A stretch of DNA of 13,819 bases from JAUXEH01 sp965602945 (lineage in GTDB: Bacteria; Acidobacteriota; Aminicenantia; Aminicenantales; Aminicenantaceae). The stretch lies in assembly GCA_965602945.1 (NCBI GenBank), contig CBFDBC010000084.1, positions 1 through 13,819 of the forward strand, read 5' to 3'. Below the pieces are notes generated by a model. It made no database searches. It was given only the letters and a program-made list of their open reading frames with translations, and had not been told where the DNA came from. The translations under genes were made by a program, and so were the position numbers. Below, piece by piece: positions 5,384 to 11,908 of this stretch (position 1 is its first letter; each line of letters starts with the position of its first letter).

Positions 5384-6721
5384 ATGTCCCATCGTAACAG
5401 CCAACGCACTCTTTCTTCTCTGATCTGGGCTTTGCTCGGCCTGGTGTTTTCCATTTCCTGTGTCCCATCTGACGAGCGGCCCTATCGGGATGCGGCGCTG
5501 GAGGCCGCCGACTGGGTCACGGCCTCCGTGGTCGAGACAGAACTCGGCCGGACCTGGCTCGCCGTGCCCGGAGACGAGTCGAGCCTGAACAATACCCTCT
5601 ACAGCGGGGCTCCGGGTGTGGTCCTGTTCTTCCTCGAGGCCTACTACTCCACCGGGGAGGAATTGTACCTGGAGCAGGCCCGTGCCGGGGCGGATTATCT
5701 GTTGGCCACGCTGTCCCAGGAGAAGACAGCGGGCCTGTATGCGGGGATATCGGGCATCGGTTTCGCCCTTCTCGAAACCTACAAGGCCTCCAGCGATATG
5801 GTGTATAAGCAGGGAACAGAGCAATGCCTGCGTGTCCTGAGGGAAAATGCCGAACGCTCAGGGTACGGCGTGCAGTGGGGTGAGACCACGGACATCATCA
5901 GTGGGAACGCGGGTACGGGGCTTTTCCTGCTCTCCGCCGGCCGTGAACTGGAGTCTCTCACCTGGATCGATCTGGCGGCTGCAGCCGGCCTCCGTCTCAT
6001 CGAACTGGGGCAGCCGGCAGAGAGTGGGCTGAAATGGGCCATGGATCCACGCTACCCCCGCCTCATGCCCAACTTCTCACACGGTACGGCCGGCATCGCC
6101 TATTTCCTGGCCGCCCTCTACCAGACGACACAGGAACAGAGTTTCCTGGATGCGGCCTTGTCCGGCGCCGCCTACCTCAAGACCGTGGCTCACATCGAGG
6201 ACGACACCTGTCTCATCTTTCACCACGAGCCTGAAGGCGAGGGTCTTTTCTACCTCGGGTGGTGCCACGGACCGGTGGGTACCTCCCGGCTGTTCTACCG
6301 CCTGTATCGGATCACCGGAGACAGGGAGTGGCTGGACTGGATCGAAAGGGGCGCCCGGGCCATACTGGAAAGCGGGATCCCTGAAAACGAACATCCCGGC
6401 TTCTGGAACAATGTGGGCGTGTGCTGCGGTTCCGCCGGAGTGGCGGATTATTTCCTGAGCCTGTACCGGGTGACTCAGAAGAAGGAGTATCTTGATTTCG
6501 CGCGGAAGTTGACCTCCCAGATACTGTTGGAAGCCGCGCAAGATCCTACCGGCATGCGTTGGGTCCAGGCCGAACACCGCAGCCGGCCCGAGTTTCTGCA
6601 GGCCCAGACCGGCCTGATGCAGGGGGCGGCCGGCATCGGGCTCTGGCTGTTGAGGATGGATGCGTTCAAGCAGGGCAAATCTGTCAGGATCTTCCTGCCG
6701 GACAATCCCTTCACCGAGTAG
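5384..6721 (+). CDS. LanC-like cyclase-fold lipoprotein with a CCG zinc motif
   Basis: This 445-residue protein has a lipoprotein signal peptide with lipobox-like FSISC (Cys26). The rest is a LanC-type alpha/alpha toroid: seven GxxG motifs occur in order, SGAPG (74-78), AGISG (120-124), SGNAG (173-177), HGTAG (233-237), HGPVG (295-299), CGSAG (348-352) and QGAAG (413-417). WCHG (293-296) supplies the first zinc cysteine, Cys294. The usual second motif CHG is CCG here (Cys347-Cys348), predicting a Cys3 zinc site. His233 sits where NisC has its catalytic His212, but the NisC Arg280 equivalent is Tyr290. LanC enzymes add cysteine thiols to dehydroamino acids, and LANCL proteins add glutathione; this substrate is unknown. 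The ATG at 5384 has AAAGGTGAT upstream; 5354 is an alternative. No precursor peptide or dehydratase is nearby. Being exported is odd for this family. The stop lies 15 bases from the murJ stop. Confidence 0.88.
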   Translation: MSHRNSQRTLSSLIWALLGLVFSISCVPSDERPYRDAALEAADWVTASVVETELGRTWLAVPGDESSLNNTLYSGAPGVVLFFLEAYYSTGEELYLEQARAGADYLLATLSQEKTAGLYAGISGIGFALLETYKASSDMVYKQGTEQCLRVLRENAERSGYGVQWGETTDIISGNAGTGLFLLSAGRELESLTWIDLAAAAGLRLIELGQPAESGLKWAMDPRYPRLMPNFSHGTAGIAYFLAALYQTTQEQSFLDAALSGAAYLKTVAHIEDDTCLIFHHEPEGEGLFYLGWCHGPVGTSRLFYRLYRITGDREWLDWIERGARAILESGIPENEHPGFWNNVGVCCGSAGVADYFLSLYRVTQKKEYLDFARKLTSQILLEAAQDPTGMRWVQAEHRSRPEFLQAQTGLMQGAAGIGLWLLRMDAFKQGKSVRIFLPDNPFTE

Positions 6722-6736
6722 CCGGACGGAATTAGA

Positions 6737-8362
6737 TTACCCGTTCGTGATAGATGATCCCGCCCCCCTTGTCTTTTTCTGAAAGAGCGCTTTGAGCATC
6801 CGCAGCTCCCTGCGGATCAAGATAAGGGAGGCCAAGCCGTAGGCAGCGAGGCCCGCCGCGATCTGGCCCAGCAGGAGGGCCAGCCTCGGCCAGAAACCTG
6901 CGGGCACCGGGGTGCTCTGCTGCAGCAGATAAAGCACCACCCCCATGAAGCCGGTGCAGAGCAGGATCTTCAGGCTGAAGGCCAGAAGATCCCGGCGGGG
7001 GAGGGGGCCGATCTTTTTCTGGAGCAGGATCCAGAGCAGCAGGAAATACAGGGTCTCGGTCAGCGCCAGGCCCAAGGCGAGCCCTCCCACACCCATGAAC
7101 CGCATGAGGACCAGAGACGAGGAAAGATAGAACGCCACGGACACACCGGCCACCACGACCGGAGTTTTGGTATCCTGGAGGGAAAAAAAGCCCTTCTTCA
7201 GGACCTTGTTGCCGGAGGAAAAGGGGAGGCCCAGGGAGAAAAAAACCAGGGCGGAGGTGGTCAGCGCTGTGGACTCGGGGCCGAAGGCGCCTCTCTCGAA
7301 GAGCACACGGATGATGGGCCCGGCCAGGAGGGCCAGACCGGCCGCGGCGGGCATCGTCACCACCGTGATAAGCTTCAGTGAGAACAGGATCGTCTTTTTT
7401 ATGCCCGCGACATCCTCTTCCGCTGCCTGGAGGGAGAGCGTGGGCAGCAGGGCCTTGGCGACCGCCAGCGAAAATATGCCCAGGGTGAATTCGGCCACTC
7501 GTGTGGCGTAATACAGGGCCGACACGCTGCCTTCGGACAGCCATGATGCCAGCATGCGGCTGAGCGCGAGGTTGATCTGGAATATGCCCAGCCCGAAAAT
7601 CCCGGGCAGCATGAGCCGCCCCAATTTCCTGACCGCCTGATCCGCGAAGTCCAGGCGCGGCCTCAGGCTGATCCCCAGCCTGCGCACCGCAGGCAGTTGG
7701 ACCAGCAGCTGGCACAGTCCCCCTGCGATGACTCCCACGGCAAAGGCATACGCCGGATCCTCGGTCTTCCGCGCCAGCACGAGAATGCATGCGATCATGG
7801 CCAGGTTGAAGAAGATGGGAGATGCGGCGGCCAGGCCGAACTTGAAGTGAGAGTTAAGGATGGCGGAGCACAGGGCGGCCAGGCTGATGAACAGGAGATA
7901 GGGGAACATGATCCGTAGGAGCGAAACGGTCAGATCCAGCTTGCCGGGCACGAGCCGATATCCGGAGGCGATGGCCTTGACCAGCACAGGCGCGGTCAGG
8001 ATTCCCAGCAGGACGATTCCCGCGACGATCAGAGCCAGGCTGTAGAAAACGGCATTGGTGAATTCCTGTGCGCGTTCCGGCGAGCCGTGCTTCTTCACAC
8101 GCGTGAATGTGGGGATGAAAGCGGACGTCATCGAGCCTTCGGCGGTCAGGGAGCGCAGCAGATTGGGGATCACGAAGGCGATGGTGAAGGCATCCGCTCC
8201 GATCCCCGTTCCCAGAAAAAAGGCCTGCAGCATGTCCCGGACATACCCCAGGACCCGGCTGATCAGGGTGGGAGCGGTGATCATGGCCGTGGAATGGAGG
8301 AGCTCCCGGTATCCTCTGTCCGGCGAAGCGGGTGTGGTGTCGTGTGGAATCTCTTCAGTCAT
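6737..8362 (-). CDS. murJ: Lipid II flippase MurJ (MviN)
   Basis: This 541-residue MOP-superfamily membrane protein flips lipid II across the inner membrane for peptidoglycan synthesis. With a constant offset of 18 the known E. coli functional residues are all present: SRVLGYVRD (35-43) gives Arg36 and Arg42 (R18, R24), ADAF gives Asp57 (D39), and YYATRVAEF (284-292) gives Arg288 and Glu291 (R270, E273). LLRSLTAEGSMTSAFIP (68-84) is the other family signature. The hydrophobic pattern continues to the C-terminus, consistent with about 14 helices, and the length is normal. The start at 8362 is the only ATG that keeps the first helix. Its AGGAGG (8378-8383) lies 15 bases upstream, unusually far. 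The last residues are basic (RRELRMLKALFQKKTRG). It converges with the LanC-like gene and is divergent from the Nudix gene. Confidence 0.97.
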   Translation of the reverse strand: MTEEIPHDTTPASPDRGYRELLHSTAMITAPTLISRVLGYVRDMLQAFFLGTGIGADAFTIAFVIPNLLRSLTAEGSMTSAFIPTFTRVKKHGSPERAQEFTNAVFYSLALIVAGIVLLGILTAPVLVKAIASGYRLVPGKLDLTVSLLRIMFPYLLFISLAALCSAILNSHFKFGLAAASPIFFNLAMIACILVLARKTEDPAYAFAVGVIAGGLCQLLVQLPAVRRLGISLRPRLDFADQAVRKLGRLMLPGIFGLGIFQINLALSRMLASWLSEGSVSALYYATRVAEFTLGIFSLAVAKALLPTLSLQAAEEDVAGIKKTILFSLKLITVVTMPAAAGLALLAGPIIRVLFERGAFGPESTALTTSALVFFSLGLPFSSGNKVLKKGFFSLQDTKTPVVVAGVSVAFYLSSSLVLMRFMGVGGLALGLALTETLYFLLLWILLQKKIGPLPRRDLLAFSLKILLCTGFMGVVLYLLQQSTPVPAGFWPRLALLLGQIAAGLAAYGLASLILIRRELRMLKALFQKKTRGAGSSITNG

Positions 8363-8487
8363 GGCTTGGAAATACTGCCTCCTATTCTAGGCAATGCACG
8401 AGGAAAATACCACTCTAATTCCGCCGTCGTTCCCATATGGCCGGGCCAGCTGTCTGAGCACGATTCGATATACAAAACATTTCCGAA

Positions 8488-8515
8488 GCCGGGCTGAAGT
8501 ATCAGCTTACCCGGC
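8488..8515. other. Bulged inverted repeat in the murJ/Nudix divergent region
   Basis: GCCGG (8488-8492) pairs with CCGGC (8511-8515), and GCTGA (8493-8497) with TCAGC (8502-8506), leaving loop AGTA and a four-base bulge TTAC on one side. It sits in the middle of the 250-base gap between murJ and the Nudix gene. On the + strand it is followed by T-rich sequence (8517-8537). It could be an operator, a leader structure or chance. The remaining gap holds no gene I can support, and I found no convincing promoter pair in it. Confidence 0.3.
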
Positions 8516-8612
8516 AGTTTATTTATTACGGCTTTTTGTAATGATTCCGAGAGGAAGGCCGAGGTTGTCTCTTTGCTCAAAATGTATGACAATAGAAAAT
8601 ACAGGTAACCGG

Positions 8613-9275
8613 ATGAGCGGAGAGATGTTTCTGCGGGCCCTGGAGTCGAGTCTCCAGGGGGACAGGCCCGGCCTCAAGGCTCAGCTGCGGCTGGCTCCCG
8701 ATCCGCGGCCGGGGATGCAGGCATACCAGGATGTGCACGCGTCCTCTTTGAGCGCCGGCGTGCTGGTCCTCCTGTATCCTGACAAGGGCCGCCTCCGGAT
8801 CCTTCTGACAGAGAGGACAGCCGAAATGCTCCACCACAGGGCGCAGATCTCTTTTCCCGGAGGTCAGCAGGAGGCGGGCGAGGACCTGCAGTTGACAGCG
8901 CTCCGGGAATCACAGGAGGAGGTCGGGATCGATCCGCGAGGCCTACGCATCCTGGGGCCGCTGACTCCCCTGTTTATTCCTCCCAGTAACTACTGTATCT
9001 TTCCAACGGTGGCCTATGCATCCGAGCGGCCCTCGCTCCAGCCCAGCGAAAAGGAGGTGGCGGCGGTGCTGGAGGTCCCCCTCAGCCATCTGAGAGACCC
9101 CCTGAACCTCAAGCGGGAGAAATGGAAGCTTCGAGGTCACGATGTAAGTGTCCCGTTTTTTGATTATCAGGGGCACAAGATCTGGGGGGCGACCGCCATG
9201 GTCTTGTCCGAACTCCTTGATATAATCGGAGACATCGCGCGGGCCGATGAAGGGGATAGAATATGGGGAGAGTGA
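8613..9275 (+). CDS. Nudix hydrolase, probable CoA pyrophosphatase
   Basis: This 220-residue cytoplasmic enzyme has a full Nudix box: GQQEAGEDLQLTALRESQEE followed by VGI fits GX5EX7REUXEEXGU, except Ser at the first U position. The CoA-specific signature precedes it directly: LLTERTAEMLHHRAQISFPG aligns with the LLT...H.GQV.FPGG pattern of CoA pyrophosphatases (NudL/PCD1 type), with Ala where Gly is usual. These enzymes split CoA into 3',5'-ADP and 4'-phosphopantetheine. The downstream FIPPSNYCIFPTVAY and the KIWGATAMVLSELLDII tail are also typical of that subfamily. The start at 8613 follows CAGGTAACCGG and gives the usual family length. In-frame ATGs at 8586 and 8625 are alternatives, and the open frame back to 8394 has no Shine-Dalgarno site. 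The next gene begins close by or overlaps by 13 bases, so they are probably one operon. Confidence 0.9.
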   Translation: MSGEMFLRALESSLQGDRPGLKAQLRLAPDPRPGMQAYQDVHASSLSAGVLVLLYPDKGRLRILLTERTAEMLHHRAQISFPGGQQEAGEDLQLTALRESQEEVGIDPRGLRILGPLTPLFIPPSNYCIFPTVAYASERPSLQPSEKEVAAVLEVPLSHLRDPLNLKREKWKLRGHDVSVPFFDYQGHKIWGATAMVLSELLDIIGDIARADEGDRIWGE

Positions 9276-9304
9276 CCGTGCTGACAACGGTTGGAGAGAG
9301 GCAT

Positions 9305-11257
9305 GTGAAGCGATGTGTACTCGCCAGGATTTTCGCCGGGATGGCCTTCCTCGTTTTCGTGTCCGGACTCATCGTGAGCGCATCTCCGGCCAGGGACATC
9401 CCCGATCGTGTGGTCACGCTCAAAGTTGTTTCAGACGAGGAATTCCGTCACGGCCATGATGCCCGGACAGTGCTGCCGCGCATCATCAGCCGTGTTTCGG
9501 ACCTCTTCGCGCAGAAGTTCGACATCCGCTTCGAGGTCAGCCTGTATGAAAGCTGGAGGTCCGACAATACACGACGGAACCTGTTCGAGCTCCTGGACGA
9601 CCTGCGCCGCAAGACCTCCAAGGACGGGTGTGATGTGGTCCTGGGTGTCAGCGCTCAGGACCTCTCCGAGGGGCAGTACGCCGGGATGGCGTCCTACATG
9701 ACGGGGTATGTCCTGCTGCGGGAGCCGCCCTACCAGCCCCTGAGGAGCGATGTCCTGGAGCATGAGCTGGCCCACCTGTTCGGAGCCGTGGACCTGCGTG
9801 AGCCCGGTTCCATCATGGACATGTCCCGCCTCGGGGACGAGTACAATGAGTTCCTGCTCCGGATCATCCGCTTGAACCGGGAAAGGGGCTTCGATCCCTA
9901 CGTCTTCCCGCTCTCCGAGTCGAGGCGAAAAAGGGCCATCGAGCTGTATCAGGAACGCAAGCATCTGTGGGGGGATGAGCCTGATGTCAACATCATGCTG
10001 GCCCTGCTCTTTCTGGAGGAGGAAAAGTACGCCGCGGTGGAAAGAGAATGCCGCGAGATCCTTGAGATCCGTCCGGACATGCCCGAGGTCCACAGCCTCC
10101 TGGGAATCACCTACCGGAGACAGGGCCGCATCGACGAGGCCATCGCCGAGTACTACATCGCGCTCCATTATCATCCCTACAACCCGGAAACCCACTACAA
10201 CCTGGGCATCGCCCTCATGAAAAAAGGATCTTCGGACGAAGCCGTTTCCGAATATGAGAGGGCCATCGAGCTCCTTCCCGGTCACGCCCGGGCATACGGC
10301 AACCTGGCGTCTCTCTATCTGCAGAAGGGCCGGGACACGGAAGCCCTGGCCCAATGCCGCCGGGCCCTGGACCTCTATCCGGACCTGCCCGAGGTCCTCG
10401 CCACCCTGGGAGCCGTGCTGATCCGCAGGGGACAGTTCGACGAGGCGGAGGTGGCTTCACGGCGTGCTTCGGAGCTGGCGCCGAAGCTTGCCGGTCCCTA
10501 CACCAACTTGGGCAGCGTCCTTCTCCACCGGGGAGACGCGGATCAGGCTGTCGAAGTCTACGGAACCGCCCTGAGGCTGGATCCCGGCTCCAGCGAGGCG
10601 CACTACAATCTCGGACGGGCGTATCTTCATATGGCACGGGCGGAGGACGCCGTGCGGGAATTCAGCCGGGCCCTGGACCTCGATCCCGAGTACCACCAGG
10701 CTTTGGCCAATCTTGCCGCCGCTTATCTCAAACTTGGTCGGTTCGAGGAGGCGGTTGCCGCCGGCCGGCAGGCCCTGAAACACGATCCATCATACCAGGT
10801 GGGCCGTCTCAACCTGGCCCGGGCCCTCGCCGAAACCGGAAAACTGGAGGAAGCAGAGTCTCTGTGCCTCCGATCCCTGGAGATGAATCCGGACAGCGAG
10901 GCCGCTCACAACCTGTTGGGGAACATCCTGGAAAGGCAGGGGAGGTTGAACCAGGCGCTCGCGGCCTACTCGGCAGCGCTGGCGATCGATGCCGACTATA
11001 TCGAATCCCTCATCAACCTGGGTAACCTGCATTTCAAACTCAGGCAGTATCCCGAATCCAGCCGCAGCTACCTCGCCGCTGTGGAGCTCGAACCCCGCCA
11101 TCCCAGGGTGTTCAACAACCTGGCTGTGATTTTCTATTACCGGGAGGACTACCAGAAAGCCTGGGATTATCTGATCAAGGCGGAGGAGCTCGGCATGACG
11201 GTCCATGCGGATTTCAAGAAGAACCTGCAGGCAAAACTGAAAAAACAGGCGCGTTGA
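9305..11257 (+). CDS. Exported metzincin-like metalloprotease with TPR array
   Basis: This protein has 650 residues from GTG 9305, chosen for GGAGAG at six bases and a compact signal peptide (KRCVLARIF, hydrophobic core, SASPA). ATG 9263 is in frame and adds 14 residues, overlapping the Nudix stop. Residues about 36-200 form a protease domain with HELAHLFGAVD (153-163), the HExxHxxGxxD zinc motif seen in snapalysin-type metzincins, followed by a plausible Met-turn SIMD (Met171). The short distance to the Met-turn fits a minimal metzincin. A degenerate TPR at 227-260 is followed by eleven repeats of exactly 34 residues from 261 to 634, each with the NLG...G...EA...Y..AL..P pattern. The C-terminus is lysine-rich. 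The TPR array may hold substrates or partners. Proteolytic activity is inferred from the motif, and the substrate is unknown. Its stop overlaps the ribosome-binding site of the aminotransferase remnant. Confidence 0.88.
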   Translation: MKRCVLARIFAGMAFLVFVSGLIVSASPARDIPDRVVTLKVVSDEEFRHGHDARTVLPRIISRVSDLFAQKFDIRFEVSLYESWRSDNTRRNLFELLDDLRRKTSKDGCDVVLGVSAQDLSEGQYAGMASYMTGYVLLREPPYQPLRSDVLEHELAHLFGAVDLREPGSIMDMSRLGDEYNEFLLRIIRLNRERGFDPYVFPLSESRRKRAIELYQERKHLWGDEPDVNIMLALLFLEEEKYAAVERECREILEIRPDMPEVHSLLGITYRRQGRIDEAIAEYYIALHYHPYNPETHYNLGIALMKKGSSDEAVSEYERAIELLPGHARAYGNLASLYLQKGRDTEALAQCRRALDLYPDLPEVLATLGAVLIRRGQFDEAEVASRRASELAPKLAGPYTNLGSVLLHRGDADQAVEVYGTALRLDPGSSEAHYNLGRAYLHMARAEDAVREFSRALDLDPEYHQALANLAAAYLKLGRFEEAVAAGRQALKHDPSYQVGRLNLARALAETGKLEEAESLCLRSLEMNPDSEAAHNLLGNILERQGRLNQALAAYSAALAIDADYIESLINLGNLHFKLRQYPESSRSYLAAVELEPRHPRVFNNLAVIFYYREDYQKAWDYLIKAEELGMTVHADFKKNLQAKLKKQAR

Positions 11258-11271
11258 AAGGAGGCCACAGC

Positions 11272-11438
11272 ATGAAAATGGAAATCTTCGAGATGGAACG
11301 CATGCAGTCCACCTGGGGATGGAGGGATTCCTGCGCATCTGGATGGGCGGGAAACCAGAGTTCCTGCAGGAAGGATGGCGCCGGATCGGGGCGGAGATCG
11401 CGAAACTGCCCGAGCTTGTCCGGGCCGGGGATTTGTGA
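11272..11438 (+). pseudogene. Head-and-tail remnant of a PLP-dependent aminotransferase
   Basis: A strong Shine-Dalgarno site (AAAGGAGG, 11257-11264) and ATG 11272 start MKMEIFEMERMQSTW, which resembles the N-terminus of a fold-type I PLP aminotransferase (family pattern FEMER.QS.WEN). After Trp at 11314-11316 the frame stops making sense. In another frame from about 11316, GMEGFLRIWMGGKPEFLQEG and then WRRIGAEIAKLPELVRAGDL run to a TGA at 11436-11438. This resembles the C-terminal end of the same family (FRIGFGG...L.EGL.RI). The whole catalytic middle, including the PLP lysine, is absent and the joint is out of frame. An intact gene would be over 1 kb. This is an internal deletion in the organism or an assembly error. 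Read straight through from 11272, the frame gives a 61-residue, probably meaningless product ending at 11457. Confidence 0.68.
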
Positions 11439-11471
11439 TATATCTCACCAAGGTTAAAAGGAGTAAGAGAC

Positions 11472-11825
11472 ATGGCCAAAATGGACGCAAATCAGGAGAG
11501 GACTTGGGGGCTGTTCTGCCATCTTTCGGCATTCGCTTTGTTCATCTTTCCCGCCTTCGGCAACGTTCTCGGTCCCCTGATCATCTGGCTCATCAAGAAA
11601 GACGAATCTCCCTATGTAGATAAACAAGGGAAGGAATCGCTGAATTTCCAGATCTCCTTCTCCATCTACGCTTTCATCTCCGGGATCCTGGCCTTGATCG
11701 TGATCGGGGTCTTTCTGCTCCTGGCGCTGGGCGTGGCCTGGGTGGTACTGATAATCGTGGCGACCCTCAAGGCCAGCAACCGCGAGGACTTCGCGTATCC
11801 CCTGAGCATCCGTTTTATCCGCTGA
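11472..11825 (+). CDS. DUF4870 family membrane protein
   Basis: This 117-residue inner-membrane protein has the DUF4870 layout: a short N-terminal cytoplasmic part (ANQERTWGLFCHLSAF), a first membrane segment (ALFIFPAFGNVLGPLIIWLI, about residues 22-41), the conserved linker DESPYVDKQGKESLNFQISF (44-63), then two further membrane segments (about 63-83 and 84-99) and a short tail. ATG 11472 has AAAGGAG 10-12 bases upstream. The family is distantly related to Tic20-like proteins, and its biochemical role is not established. It lies 33 bases after the aminotransferase remnant and in the same direction as the surrounding genes, so it probably shares their transcript. Confidence 0.92.
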   Translation: MAKMDANQERTWGLFCHLSAFALFIFPAFGNVLGPLIIWLIKKDESPYVDKQGKESLNFQISFSIYAFISGILALIVIGVFLLLALGVAWVVLIIVATLKASNREDFAYPLSIRFIR

Positions 11826-11859
11826 TCCGCGACGGACCCGGTATTGCCGACGCAATTCG

Positions 11860-11877
11860 AAGATCTGATTAGATCTT
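11860..11877 (+). terminator. Stem-loop between the DUF4870 and S9 peptidase genes
   Basis: AAGATCT (11860-11866), loop GATT, and AGATCTT (11871-11877) form a perfect 7-base stem, 34 bases after the DUF4870 stop and 31 bases before the peptidase ATG. It is AT-rich and followed by TCTGTTCTAT, so it would be a weak terminator. A regulator binding site is equally possible. Confidence 0.33.
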
Positions 11878-11908
11878 TCTGTTCTATACCATAAATAGGA
11901 GGCCTTTT

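Noticed and set aside
8394..8612. In-frame N-terminal extension of the Nudix hydrolase
   Set aside because: No Shine-Dalgarno site at the upstream ATG, no similarity to the family, and the shorter form has the normal length.
10261..11230. Internal DNA repeats within the TPR region considered as a repeat array
   Set aside because: The 102-base periodicity reflects the protein TPRs. The DNA copies are too diverged to be a tandem DNA repeat or CRISPR-like array.
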